A DNA stretch of 36,586 bases from an uncultured Bacilli bacterium (GCA_947629315.1 CANRDB010000013.1:1-36586); one strand, 5' to 3'; shown: positions 15,454-23,597, counted from the first letter of the stretch. Numbers and translations: made by a program. Notes: generated from the sequence alone by a model not told the origin.

Positions 15454-15480
15454 TATTTTATGAATATTTTGTGAATATGT
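15454..15480 (-). promoter_or_regulatory. sigma-K-like promoter of the YjcZ-like pair
   Basis: On the minus strand, AC (15479-15480), 16 bases, then CATAAAATA (15454-15462). This matches the sigma-K pattern AC-N16-CATAnnnTA. In AT-rich DNA such a short pattern can occur by chance, so the match to gene type is what raises confidence. Confidence 0.45.
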
Positions 15481-15491
15481 GAAAGAAATCG

Positions 15492-15520
15492 TTGAATTTT
15501 GCGTTTGGATTTGGTATCAT
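15492..15520 (+). promoter_or_regulatory. sigma-A promoter of prsA
   Basis: TTGAAT (15492-15497), 17-base spacer, TATCAT (15515-15520), 45 bases before the prsA ATG. Confidence 0.6.
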
Positions 15521-15565
15521 AAGTTTGTACGTTGAAATCATGAAAGTACAGTGGAAGGAGATTTT

Positions 15566-16567
15566 ATGAAAAAGAAGATTTTAATGTTATCTTGTTGCTT
15601 ATTTGTCTTGTTAACAACAGCATGCGGAAATCCAAAATTAAAAGATGGAAAAGAAGTCGTTGCCTCTGTTAAAGGAAAAGATATTACCGCTGAAGAATTA
15701 TATGATCAAATGAAAGAAAATTATGGGCAATCAGAATTATTAAACATGATTGATAATTACATTGCTGATCAAGAAGTAGAAACAACGGATGAAATTAAGG
15801 CAGAAGCTCAAGATGAAGTTGACTACTGGAAAGCCTATGCAGAAGCTTATTCTATGGATGTCGTTGAATTTGCTCAACAAAATGGTTTAAATGTGAATTC
15901 TGAAGACGAATTTTTAGAAAACAGAATTAGTTATATCAAACTAAATAAAGCAATTGAAAACTGGGTATCTGCTCAATTAAAAGAGGATGAACTAAAAAAA
16001 TATTATGACGAAAACTATTCTGAAAAGATTACCGCTCGTCATATCTTAATTGAAATTGAAGATAGTGATAAAGATGGTTCTAAAGCATTAGCCCAAGCAA
16101 AAGATATCATTAAAGAATTAAAAGAAACAGATAAAGATAAATTAGAAGATAAATTTATCGAATTAGCAAAAGAATGGTCTGATGATGGCTCTTATTCTGA
16201 AGGTGGTCTTCTTGATCCATTCATGTCTAGTGATGTTGTAAAAGAATTCTGGGATGGTGCTTCTAAATTAAAAGATGGAGAATTTACAACTACTCCTGTA
16301 AAATCTACTTATGGATATCACATCATCTATCGAAAATCTAGTGAAGACAAACCAACTTATGAAAAGTCTAAAGACGAAATTAAAGAGGCTCTCACCGCTC
16401 AAAAATTAGACGAAGATCCTTATTTACAATATGATGCGATGGTTGCTCTTAGAAAGAAATATAAACTTTCTATTAAAGATAGTGTTATCAGTAAAGATTA
16501 CGATGAATTCTTAAAACAACTTGAAGAGGCTAAAAGTTCAAATAGTAACAGTAACAGTAATAACTAA
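15566..16567 (+). CDS. prsA: PrsA-like foldase lipoprotein (parvulin peptidyl-prolyl isomerase)
   Basis: A 333-aa extracellular lipoprotein that helps fold secreted proteins. The signal peptide ends in the lipobox L-T-T-A-C (Cys near residue 21). An N-terminal chaperone segment is followed by a parvulin domain from 'ITARHILIEIED' through 'KEWSDDGSYSEGGLLDPF' to 'STYGYHIIYRKS', the usual PrsA/SurA signatures. It ends in a Ser/Asn tail, 'SSNSNSNSNN'. ATG 15566 is chosen for GGAAGGAG six bases upstream; the GTG at 15551 lies in the ribosome site. It is a single-gene unit on the plus strand, convergent with recX across a shared terminator. PBPs are typical PrsA clients in Bacilli. Confidence 0.92.
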   Translation: MKKKILMLSCCLFVLLTTACGNPKLKDGKEVVASVKGKDITAEELYDQMKENYGQSELLNMIDNYIADQEVETTDEIKAEAQDEVDYWKAYAEAYSMDVVEFAQQNGLNVNSEDEFLENRISYIKLNKAIENWVSAQLKEDELKKYYDENYSEKITARHILIEIEDSDKDGSKALAQAKDIIKELKETDKDKLEDKFIELAKEWSDDGSYSEGGLLDPFMSSDVVKEFWDGASKLKDGEFTTTPVKSTYGYHIIYRKSSEDKPTYEKSKDEIKEALTAQKLDEDPYLQYDAMVALRKKYKLSIKDSVISKDYDEFLKQLEEAKSSNSNSNSNN

Positions 16568-16597
16568 AAAAATCAGAAATTCTCTGATTTTTTTTTG
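16566..16597. terminator. bidirectional terminator between prsA and recX
   Basis: AAATCAGA (16570-16577) and TCTGATTT (16583-16590) form an 8-bp stem with A-run before and T-run after, so it works for both converging genes. It overlaps the recX stop. Confidence 0.88.
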
Positions 16598-17352
16598 TCT
16601 AAAAAGGACTCAATCTCATGGATGTCAAATCCTTTGCTGTAAAGTTTTTCTTTTATTTTTTTTTCTAAAATAGAGCCCTCATATTTTCGTACTAACTTTC
16701 TCATACTATTTTCATATTCTTTTTCTAACTGCTCTGTATCAGAAAACGTCATGGATGAGAGAATCCCTAATACCATATCTCGTTCATATCCAAGATTTAC
16801 CATATCTAAGACTATCTTTTGTTGCAATTGATACTTGGAATGTTTATGATCGTGAGATACCCTCTTTTGAATTAATTTTTCTAACTTTTCATGAACATAA
16901 TCCCTATCTATTTGATCAAGTTCTTCTTGAATCATCTGATTATCAATATCCTGTGCATAGAGTTCTTGTTCTATTTTATTTGGTCCATCATTACTCAGAT
17001 AAAGACTATCAGAAATATAAGCTTTCACATAAGCCAAATCGGATAAGACACCACTTTTCTCCAGTTGTTGAATCATTGCCTTTTTCTCTTGTTCTGATAA
17101 ATCATAGGAATCTAAAAAAGAAGTCATTTCCTTTTTACTACGAATTTTTCTTAACGCATAATTCAGTGCTTTGTGGTAAATATCGGAACGGATACTATCC
17201 TGAATAATGTTTTGGTAATCCGCATCATCAATCTCTTTTTTGAATAACAAATGATGATCTAGTAACACATCATCATGCACAGTTACCGTTTCTTGGCCTA
17301 ATTGAACTTTATATTTTCCAGATTTTAATTTTTGAATCTTTTCTACTTTCAT
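16573..17352 (-). CDS. recX: RecX regulatory protein
   Basis: A 259-aa all-helical protein that modulates RecA filaments. The RecX repeats are seen: 'ALNYALRKIRSKKEMTSFL', 'QQLEKSGVLSDLAYVKAYI', 'GPNKIEQELYAQDID' and 'KYQLQQKIVLDMVNLGYE', with repeated Leu-x3-G/D-Y motifs. Length matches the longer Bacilli RecX. GGTGAT precedes the ATG. It is monocistronic, with its own sigma-A promoter and a shared terminator with prsA. Confidence 0.88.
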   Translation of the reverse strand: MKVEKIQKLKSGKYKVQLGQETVTVHDDVLLDHHLLFKKEIDDADYQNIIQDSIRSDIYHKALNYALRKIRSKKEMTSFLDSYDLSEQEKKAMIQQLEKSGVLSDLAYVKAYISDSLYLSNDGPNKIEQELYAQDIDNQMIQEELDQIDRDYVHEKLEKLIQKRVSHDHKHSKYQLQQKIVLDMVNLGYERDMVLGILSSMTFSDTEQLEKEYENSMRKLVRKYEGSILEKKIKEKLYSKGFDIHEIESFLDKKKSENF

Positions 17353-17369
17353 GGAATATCACCAATTCC

Positions 17370-17398
17370 ATTATAGCAAACAAAAGTTTGGTTTTCAA
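17370..17398 (-). promoter_or_regulatory. sigma-A promoter of recX
   Basis: TTGAAA (17393-17398, minus strand), 17-base spacer, TATAAT (17370-17375). Confidence 0.75.
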
Positions 17399-17616
17399 GA
17401 ATTCTTGGAACATTTTAAGAAATTTTTCTCTTGATACTCCTCTTCTAATAACTCACTAATCTTTTTACATTTTTCTACATATAGTTCTTCATAACGCTCT
17501 AATAAATCACAATACTCCAATTGCTTTTTCCCATATACTTTTTGGCGTAGTTCATTTCTTGGTACTTCAATTAACTCATGAATCTTAGCAGCATATTGCT
17601 CAATATAAGACGACAT
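17395..17616 (-). CDS. small helical protein, unknown
   Basis: A 73-aa protein beginning MSSYIEQYAAKIHELI, Glu/Lys/Tyr-rich and helical, with no signal peptide or catalytic motif. Its end has two Cys ('FLKCSKNS'). GAGGGG precedes ATG 17614-17616 by five bases; the longer frame to 17682 contains the promoter and is rejected. It is transcribed alone, divergently from the small HTH gene. I do not recognise a family. Confidence 0.65.
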   Translation of the reverse strand: MSSYIEQYAAKIHELIEVPRNELRQKVYGKKQLEYCDLLERYEELYVEKCKKISELLEEEYQEKNFLKCSKNS

Positions 17617-17644
17617 AGCATCCCCTCTTTTCATAATCATCTCT

Positions 17645-17673
17645 ATTATAACGGTTATACAACCAATAGTCAA
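17645..17673 (-). promoter_or_regulatory. strong sigma-A promoter of the 73-aa gene
   Basis: TTGACT (17668-17673, minus strand), 17-base spacer, perfect TATAAT (17645-17650). It lies in the divergent region shared with the HTH gene, which might act here. Confidence 0.8.
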
Positions 17674-17713
17674 GAAAACCATAAACTTGTTATCATTAAT
17701 TTGTAAGGATACG

Positions 17714-17959
17714 ATGGCAATGGTAAAAGTAGATATAGAAAATGGCTATTATCTGTTCAAATTAGATGATTTGCTTCATCAAGATGATATTAGCAAAAAT
17801 AAAATCATGCGCGATACGAATACCGATTTTAAAGTATTACAACGGATTATTCATGGAGAAGTTACTCGCATGGATGTAACTGTATTTGCTAGACTTTGTG
17901 ACTATTTTGATTGTAAATTAGAAGATATTGTGGAATATGTACCTAATGATTCTCATTAG
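17714..17959 (+). CDS. small Cro/CI-type HTH regulator
   Basis: An 81-aa protein of the short YozG-like XRE group: 'LDDLLHQDDISKNKIMRDTNTDFKVLQRI' and 'RMDVTVFARLCDYFDCKLEDIVEYVP' form the helix-turn-helix core and its closing helices. Such proteins bind DNA as dimers, often repressing nearby genes. ATG 17714 has AAGGAT upstream; ATG 17720 is possible. It is divergent from the 73-aa gene and ends in its own terminator. Confidence 0.82.
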   Translation: MAMVKVDIENGYYLFKLDDLLHQDDISKNKIMRDTNTDFKVLQRIIHGEVTRMDVTVFARLCDYFDCKLEDIVEYVPNDSH

Positions 17960-17966
17960 GTTTTTT
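17942..17966 (+). terminator. terminator of the HTH gene
   Basis: CCTAATGA (17942-17949) and TCATTAGG (17953-17960) form a perfect 8-bp stem with a TTC loop, then TTTTTT (17961-17966). It contains the stop codon. Confidence 0.9.
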
Positions 17967-17972
17967 CATTCA

Positions 17973-18000
17973 AAAAGTAGTAACCATGGTTACTACTTTT
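17973..18000 (-). terminator. 28-bp perfect palindrome, terminator of the GGDEF gene
   Basis: AAAAGTAGTAACC-AT-GGTTACTACTTTT is a perfect palindrome. On the minus strand the stem is followed by T-rich DNA. It lies at the end of the GGDEF-type gene, back to back with the HTH terminator. Confidence 0.75.
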
Positions 18001-20080
18001 CTTCTTCCATCATCGCCTCTTTGTTCGTCCGCATATCTAGTGTTGCTTCATTGACAGCATCATCAATGGTCTTAATAGCATCCTGAATGACACTATATCC
18101 AATAGCTGCTCCGAAGCCATGACTTAATTCTTTTAATTCTTTATTTAATTTTCGAATATAAGATACCGCCTGTTTTTCCTCATAAGATACTAAATAGATT
18201 AAGAATTCATTACCATCTGTACGAATAATTTCAGATTTTGGCATTTGTGTTTGAATTAAAATATTCGCAGCTTCGGTAATGACTTTATCTCCTTCTTCAT
18301 GACCGAAGTTATCATTAATATAGGCAATATTATTTAAATCAACAATAATAATGATCTGTGGATATACTTCTGAATTATCCCACTTCTCAATCGAATCATT
18401 TAAATAAGCACGATTTTTTAAAGAAGTAAGAGAATCAATATATCGAATTTTTTCATCCTTCGTTAACGACTTTCTTCGTTTGTGTTTAAAAAAATGTATG
18501 ACTCTCTTCGCATTGTAAAGGAATTGAATTAATACTAAGAAAGCTAATACCCCAATGGTAATCCAGTAATATAGTTCTTTATCATCCTCATAGATGTCTT
18601 TATATCTAGAATGTACCATATTTTGAATAGGCATATACTCTAAATAGAAATCAAATAACTGCGCAAATAAACGGTCTTCCTGATTGATTACATATCCATA
18701 ATTTTGGTCTAAGCGGAAAATATAACTCACTTGGAAGCGTTTTAACTCAGCCGTTTGATAATACTGATACGTAGCTAAATCCATGACAAGGAATGAATCT
18801 TCTTCCTTATTTTGTAATAACTCAGAAATCGAATCATAGGAAGTACTTTCTATGCCGTGTTGTTGTAAGAACTCTTCTAATTGAGAACCTTTCACGGTAA
18901 GTACTTTTTGATCTTGTAGGGAAGCAATCGAATTCACCGTCATCGAATGATTCACATGAGATAACACAACCATCTGGGAAGCAATCGGTTTTACCGTATG
19001 ATATCCTATGCTTTCCTCTATTTGATAAGGGTTAAAAAAGAAATCAATCTTTCCTTCCTGAAAAGCATTCTCTAATTCTTCCTTGCTATTATACTCATGC
19101 CCATATTCCATATCGATATTGGCAAATTCAGCAAAAGATTTAATAATCGTATAGTTCATGCCCCCTAGTTTTTTACTCTTTAACTGATCGTAAGATCCAT
19201 TTTCCATAAAGGCATACATATAAGATTTTTCGCGAAGAGAAGTTCTCTCTTTTTCCGTTACTCCTTTAAAATCGAAGTAACTCTCTAATAGACTTTGATT
19301 ATAAGATTCATCATAATGTTCTTTTTTCCATTTTTGATATAACTTTTTCAAAATACTATTACTCGTATCTTCCCCATTTAGTTTTAACACATAGGTTTTA
19401 TTCATCTCTGAAATATGATAAGCCATATGCATATTGTTTGTTAAAACATTATCTAAATAAAGAGTGCGAAGACCTACTACCCCATCTAGTTCTGGTTGTT
19501 CTTCTTCTAGTTCTTCAGAAGAATCCTCATCGATAGTCTCTTCCTCTACCGGTAAAAATTGTTTTAGTAATTCTTCCTCTGTTTCAAAAGAGACCCATTC
19601 TACATCTGCCTCTTCTAAATAACGCTTTACCGTTTCCAAATCAGAAGCTAGAACTCCCACTTTTAAATTTTGAATTTCTTGAGGAGAAGTATAAACATGA
19701 GCTTCTTTTGTTACCAACACATAATCATCTTGTAATATTTCAATTTGATTATCTTCTACTTGGTCTACTAATTGAATAGAATAAGCTTGATCACTAACCT
19801 CAGAAAATGGTTCATAAGCAATTTCATTGAACTTCATTTCTGTTTCTTTTTCTACATACTCAATATAATCAAAAAACATTCCTTTCCCCATATAGGTAAG
19901 TCCTGCTACATTTCTAGGCATATAAATATCGATAACTTCATTTTTATGGTCGATAATCCACTGCTTTTCAGAGGAACTCAAAACGCCTGTTTGATTGCTC
20001 ATTACATAAAAGACTCCTCCACCAATGGCCCCTACTACCAGGACAACGGCCAGGATAATCCATATTAGTTTCTTCTTCAT
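17993..20080 (-). CDS. membrane sensor with solute-binding-type modules and a degenerate GGDEF domain
   Basis: A 695-aa protein. It has an N-terminal membrane helix (about 5-27), a long extracellular region with two periplasmic-binding-like segments ('GMFFDYIEYVEKETEMKF' near 67 and 'LGGMNYTIIKSFAEFANIDME' near 305), a second helix near 498-517 ('WITIGVLAFLVLIQFLYNA'), then a GGDEF-fold domain beginning 'DSLTSLKNRAYLND'. The signature reads T-D-G-N-E-F (622-626 for D-G-N-E-F) rather than G-G-D-E-F, so diguanylate cyclase activity is doubtful. It is probably a ligand sensor coupled to a receptor-like or weak GGDEF output. It lies 14 bases after the 156-aa membrane gene, in one operon. Confidence 0.85.
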   Translation of the reverse strand: MKKKLIWIILAVVLVVGAIGGGVFYVMSNQTGVLSSSEKQWIIDHKNEVIDIYMPRNVAGLTYMGKGMFFDYIEYVEKETEMKFNEIAYEPFSEVSDQAYSIQLVDQVEDNQIEILQDDYVLVTKEAHVYTSPQEIQNLKVGVLASDLETVKRYLEEADVEWVSFETEEELLKQFLPVEEETIDEDSSEELEEEQPELDGVVGLRTLYLDNVLTNNMHMAYHISEMNKTYVLKLNGEDTSNSILKKLYQKWKKEHYDESYNQSLLESYFDFKGVTEKERTSLREKSYMYAFMENGSYDQLKSKKLGGMNYTIIKSFAEFANIDMEYGHEYNSKEELENAFQEGKIDFFFNPYQIEESIGYHTVKPIASQMVVLSHVNHSMTVNSIASLQDQKVLTVKGSQLEEFLQQHGIESTSYDSISELLQNKEEDSFLVMDLATYQYYQTAELKRFQVSYIFRLDQNYGYVINQEDRLFAQLFDFYLEYMPIQNMVHSRYKDIYEDDKELYYWITIGVLAFLVLIQFLYNAKRVIHFFKHKRRKSLTKDEKIRYIDSLTSLKNRAYLNDSIEKWDNSEVYPQIIIIVDLNNIAYINDNFGHEEGDKVITEAANILIQTQMPKSEIIRTDGNEFLIYLVSYEEKQAVSYIRKLNKELKELSHGFGAAIGYSVIQDAIKTIDDAVNEATLDMRTNKEAMMEEEK

Positions 20081-20093
20081 ATATACTCCTTAA

Positions 20094-20564
20094 CTACCAT
20101 ACAAAAGAACTACTTCCCTTTGCTTTTTTAGGAGCAACAGGATAGATGTCATGATCCTCAACATCTTTAACGTCAACTAATAGTTCAATTTCATAATACT
20201 TTAACTCTTCTTCCGTAAAGACTTCTAATAATTTTTTAGACATTTCTTTCACGGTCTTAAGAGGGACATCTTCCTCTACATAAATCACGATATCAATTAA
20301 ATTACATTTGACATCCACTACAGATAACTTCATCTTCTCATAACTTTCTACCGTTTCTTGAACAGATTTTTTTCGCTCATCTGTAATTAGAATACTCTCG
20401 GTTTCCTCACAACGATCACCATAACTAGAAGCACGATGATCTGGCGTTAAATACTGGTAAATTTTATATAAAGATACCACTGAAATGATTAAGATAATCA
20501 TTACAATTGTTAGAATAATAATCTTCTTTTTATGTTTATCTAAAAAAGATAGAAATTTACTCAT
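20094..20564 (-). CDS. single-pass membrane protein, unknown
   Basis: A 156-aa protein with a Lys-rich start, one membrane helix (about 14-38, 'IIILTIVMIILIISVVSLYKIY') and an extracellular domain of about 115 residues ('SILITDERKKSVQE', 'NLIDIVIYVEEDVPLKTV'). The domain looks like a small alpha/beta fold with regular strands. It ends 'APKKAKGSSSFVW'. It is first in an operon with the GGDEF-type sensor and could be a partner of it, but there is no direct evidence. Confidence 0.7.
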   Translation of the reverse strand: MSKFLSFLDKHKKKIIILTIVMIILIISVVSLYKIYQYLTPDHRASSYGDRCEETESILITDERKKSVQETVESYEKMKLSVVDVKCNLIDIVIYVEEDVPLKTVKEMSKKLLEVFTEEELKYYEIELLVDVKDVEDHDIYPVAPKKAKGSSSFVW

Positions 20565-20581
20565 AATCCACCTCGATATCC

Positions 20582-20610
20582 ATTATACTATATTTTTGGC
20601 ATTTAGTAAA
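20582..20610 (-). promoter_or_regulatory. sigma-A promoter of the membrane protein/GGDEF operon
   Basis: TTTACT (20605-20610, minus strand), 17-base spacer, TATAAT (20582-20587). Confidence 0.7.
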
Positions 20611-20628
20611 TAAGCAACAGGGAAAGGA

Positions 20629-20650
20629 AAAAGAGGATTACTCCTCTTTT
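20629..20650 (-). terminator. terminator after the YtxH-like gene
   Basis: AAAAGAGGA (20629-20637) and TCCTCTTTT (20642-20650) form a 9-bp stem with a TTAC loop. The downstream U-run is short and interrupted, but the stem is strong. Confidence 0.65.
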
Positions 20651-21066
20651 AATGCTTCTTTTTCTTTTCCTTTTAATCTTCCCAAAACTTCTTCTGTTAC
20701 TTCTGTTGCTTTTTCTCGAACAGCTGTTGCAGTCTTTTCCATAACAGGAGTTCCTTTTTCTACCACATATTGTACTAATTCTTGACACATATCTTGTAAT
20801 TGTTTGGCTTTCGTTTTCGCAATGGATAATACTTTCTCTTTATCTAAGTCTTCAATGGCTTCTTTAATTTCTGCAATTTTCACTTCGATATTTTCTTTTA
20901 CTTCTTCCATATCCAACTCTTTGGCTTTATTGTATAATTCCTCTAATTTTGCTTTTAACTCAGCTCTCGTTTCACTACCTTTTTTAGGAGCGAACAATAC
21001 TCCTAAACCAGCTCCTACGGCTACTCCCGCAATAAACTTTCCTAATCCGCCTTTTTTCTTGCTCAT
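20638..21066 (-). CDS. YtxH-domain protein
   Basis: A 142-aa protein with the YtxH start: basic residues, then a Gly/Ala/Val helix and 'GLGVLFAPKKGSETRAELK', followed by a long amphipathic Glu/Lys helix (about 40-125). YtxH-type proteins are membrane-associated stress or envelope proteins of unclear mechanism. AGAGGAG precedes ATG 21064-21066. It is the last gene of a four-gene operon, 16 bases after the YtxG-like gene. Confidence 0.85.
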   Translation of the reverse strand: MSKKKGGLGKFIAGVAVGAGLGVLFAPKKGSETRAELKAKLEELYNKAKELDMEEVKENIEVKIAEIKEAIEDLDKEKVLSIAKTKAKQLQDMCQELVQYVVEKGTPVMEKTATAVREKATEVTEEVLGRLKGKEKEALKEE

Positions 21067-21082
21067 ATTTTTCTCCTCTTTT

Positions 21083-21364
21083 CTATTGTCTCTTTTTATT
21101 TTTCTTTCTAAATACAAAATGGATGGCATTCGTAATACCGCCAACTACCTTATCACTAATACTTGCTGCATAATCCGTCACCTTATCAATGATATCAAAT
21201 AGTCCATCAACACGAACCATCTTACTATTGACATCATCTAACACGCGGTCTACTTTTCCTATCGTCTTAATTAATTTTATGACTAATACAGTAAGCGCTA
21301 TGACAAGAACAATCAGTGCGATATAAAGTAAGGCAGGTAACAATTCTTGTAAATCTACTGTCAT
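21083..21364 (-). CDS. YtxG/DUF948-like membrane protein
   Basis: A 93-aa protein with one N-terminal helix (about 9-31, 'LLYIALIVLVIALTVLVIKL') and then 'TIGKVDRVLDDVNSKMVRVDGLFDIIDKV', a heptad-like segment typical of DUF948 proteins such as YtxG. It overlaps the upstream acidic-protein gene by 4 bases (ATGA) and is followed by a YtxH-like gene, as in the Bacillus ytxG-ytxH pair. Confidence 0.8.
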   Translation of the reverse strand: MTVDLQELLPALLYIALIVLVIALTVLVIKLIKTIGKVDRVLDDVNSKMVRVDGLFDIIDKVTDYAASISDKVVGGITNAIHFVFRKKNKKRQ

Positions 21365-22257
21365 TCTTCTCCCTCCCCTTCATCATACATAGAATCAATT
21401 AAATTGAATAAATCGCTATCGGAAACATCCTCTTGCTTTTCTTTTTTTTCTGCTCGTTCCGTTCTCGTTTCTGGTTCTGACTTGGAAGATTTCTTATCTT
21501 TTTCTTTTTGTAGGAGCAAATTGTCCAACTCTTTCGTCAAATCCATTGTAATTTCTTCTAATTCTTTTATATTTTTTTCTTGTTCTGTAATTTTAGCAGA
21601 AACATCATCCTTCTTTGGTTGTTCCTTTTTCTCCATCTCTTCGAACAAATCTTCTTCCTCTTCTTCTTTCTCGACAATCGGTGTACGAACCATCGTATCC
21701 TCTAAATCATCCTCTAATGTACCATAAGCCTTATTACGGATACTATCCACACTTAGTCCATCTACAGAAGAATACCGTGGAGAATCTTGTTTTTCGACAA
21801 TATCCTCTTTGTGATAATTCTTATCCAATACTCCATAAACAGGGGAAATAATTGGTGTTGGTTTAAAGACTTGCTTTTCTTTTTGAATGATTGTCGTATT
21901 ATTATAGTTTCCACTATAAGGTTTTGGTGCCTCTACCTTTGGTTCCTCTCGCTCTACTCGTTCTTGACGTTCCTGTTTTAACTGTTCTCTACTTTTCTTT
22001 GGTGTTTCTAAATCTTCAAAATCTCTATCCGTGAAAAAGACAGGTGCCTTTGGCTTTTCTTTTTCCTCGATAACAGGTACTTCTGGTTCCACCATCTTTT
22101 TCATTTCTTCGCGAGATGTAGTTACCTTTTCCACACTTGGAGATTCAATTGGAACACTACGTACTTCTTTCTTAATTTGTTCTACTCTGACAGGTTCTTC
22201 TTCCTCTTCTTCCACTTCCTCTGTGAAAATGTTTCTTAACTTATCTACTAATCCCAT
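21361..22257 (-). CDS. acidic, mostly disordered protein, unknown
   Basis: A 298-aa protein starting MGLVDKLRNIFTEEVEEEEEE: a short amphipathic helix then a very charged, low-complexity region. Two short conserved-looking motifs stand out, 'PIISPVYGVLDKNYHKEDI' near 133 and 'NKAYGTLEDDLEDTM' near 176, followed by a Glu/Lys coiled coil (about 222-262). The first motif I recall from uncharacterised Bacilli proteins. The N-terminal helix could bind membranes. It lies 18 bases after a lipoprotein gene and overlaps the YtxG-like gene, so it belongs to an envelope operon. Confidence 0.7.
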   Translation of the reverse strand: MGLVDKLRNIFTEEVEEEEEEPVRVEQIKKEVRSVPIESPSVEKVTTSREEMKKMVEPEVPVIEEKEKPKAPVFFTDRDFEDLETPKKSREQLKQERQERVEREEPKVEAPKPYSGNYNNTTIIQKEKQVFKPTPIISPVYGVLDKNYHKEDIVEKQDSPRYSSVDGLSVDSIRNKAYGTLEDDLEDTMVRTPIVEKEEEEEDLFEEMEKKEQPKKDDVSAKITEQEKNIKELEEITMDLTKELDNLLLQKEKDKKSSKSEPETRTERAEKKEKQEDVSDSDLFNLIDSMYDEGEGEE

Positions 22258-22274
22258 AATCCACCTTTTCCTTT

Positions 22275-22886
22275 TTAATCATCTTCATATACTTGCAATT
22301 CAAAATTGTCCTCTTGATTTTCATTTTTGGCAAACACATCATATTGTTCTTCACGGTTCGTAAAATATTCATCATCTAGAAGGAGATGGATAACATCCGA
22401 ATTAAATTGAATCGTCGATAGAATATAAGCAGAATTGAGAATGGCATTTTTTAAATCCCGTTCACTCACAACTGTTTCAATCTTCGCATGATTGTAAACA
22501 AAATCCACATAATAGAAGTTGTCTTTCTGCCTAATCTCTAGATACCCATCATGGCGAAAGCCATCCTCTTTGGATATCTTTCTAGAATAATAAATATCAT
22601 CACGCACTTGATAATCAATCTTGGTATCATGATAATAACTAATCGCATCCACATATAAATAGTAATAATTTCCATTCGAATATAACTTATCATTCAACTC
22701 ATCAGTATCGATATAAGTCACTCCTCTTGGAACATAATATTTATAGCCCCTACCAATACGATTATAAAGTGTATTTTCTTTGGAAAGAATAACACTTACG
22801 GTTGTATCGATATTATCCGTATCAATCCGTACAATCGTACAACCGCTAACCAAAAAGATGAGAAGAAAGGTTAATATTCTTTTCAT
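22275..22886 (-). CDS. lipoprotein, unknown
   Basis: A 203-aa protein with a lipoprotein signal: basic start, hydrophobic core and lipobox F-L-V-S-G-C (Cys16). The mature part is Tyr/Asp-rich ('NGNYYYLYVDAISYYHDTKIDY') and ends in an acidic tail. No family recognised. It is first of the four-gene operon; a TATAAT (22905-22910, minus strand) stands upstream of its GTGGGGT ribosome site, without a clear -35. Confidence 0.72.
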   Translation of the reverse strand: MKRILTFLLIFLVSGCTIVRIDTDNIDTTVSVILSKENTLYNRIGRGYKYYVPRGVTYIDTDELNDKLYSNGNYYYLYVDAISYYHDTKIDYQVRDDIYYSRKISKEDGFRHDGYLEIRQKDNFYYVDFVYNHAKIETVVSERDLKNAILNSAYILSTIQFNSDVIHLLLDDEYFTNREEQYDVFAKNENQEDNFELQVYEDD

Positions 22887-22964
22887 ACCCCACCTCTATA
22901 TTTCATTATACCAAAAACATTACATAATTTCTAGCATTTTCTATTTTTCCCCTATTTTTTCTGT

Positions 22965-23597
22965 TTATTCTTTACTAACCTCTACTTGATAGATAGGAAA
23001 TCCCTTATTGTGAAACTTTCTTTCATACTCGGTTGGAATGTTATCTGTCAAGTTTTCCTCATAGACATTTAAGCATAAATGGTCGATATGATACCCGTAC
23101 TCTGTCATGGTCATCAACGAAAACTCAAATAGGTGTCGATTATCTGTTTTCATAATTAATCGTTTTCGATTTTGAAATAAAGAATCATATTTCTTTAGAA
23201 AGTTTTGACTAGATAGTCTCCGATGTTCATGTCGATTTTTAGGCCATGGATCTGAAAAGTTTAAATAGAGAGTATCAATTTCATGAGAAAACACCTGTTC
23301 AATCATCTGGGCATCCATTCGAATAAACCGTAAATTGGGTAATTCTATTCCCTCTACTTTTTCAATAGCTCGAACTAGCACGCTATCATATTTTTCAATA
23401 CCAATAAAATTGATATGTGGATATCGAAAAGCATTCTCAATAATAAAATCTCCTTTTCCCATCCCTATTTCAACATGAATGGGATTTTGATTTTGAAAAA
23501 CTTGTTGAAAACATCCTCGATACTGGAATGGTTCTAAAATCACATAGGGAGAACTCTCTATCTTTTCACTGGCTCCTCTTACATTTCTAAGTCGCAT
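22965..23597 (-). CDS. trmB: tRNA (guanine-46-N7)-methyltransferase TrmB
   Basis: A 210-aa SAM-dependent enzyme making m7G46 in tRNA variable loops. It has 'HVEIGMGKGDFI' (SAM site), 'FIGIEKYDSVLVRAI', the hallmark 'LNFSDPWPKNRHEHRRL' and 'PTEYERKFHNKGFPIY' at the end, all typical of TrmB. ATG 23595-23597 is chosen for GGTGAT just upstream and the family start 'MRLRNV'. Its promoter region is divergent from the Met/Pro-rich gene. Confidence 0.95.
   Translation of the reverse strand: MRLRNVRGASEKIESSPYVILEPFQYRGCFQQVFQNQNPIHVEIGMGKGDFIIENAFRYPHINFIGIEKYDSVLVRAIEKVEGIELPNLRFIRMDAQMIEQVFSHEIDTLYLNFSDPWPKNRHEHRRLSSQNFLKKYDSLFQNRKRLIMKTDNRHLFEFSLMTMTEYGYHIDHLCLNVYEENLTDNIPTEYERKFHNKGFPIYQVEVSKE

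Noticed and set aside
17973-18000. 28-bp palindrome as an operator or origin motif
   Set aside because: Its place at the end of convergent genes, beside another terminator, is best explained by transcription termination.
20603-20788. 61-codon minus frame rich in Ser/Arg/Lys
   Set aside because: Overlaps the end of the YtxH-like gene and its terminator in another frame; no ribosome site.
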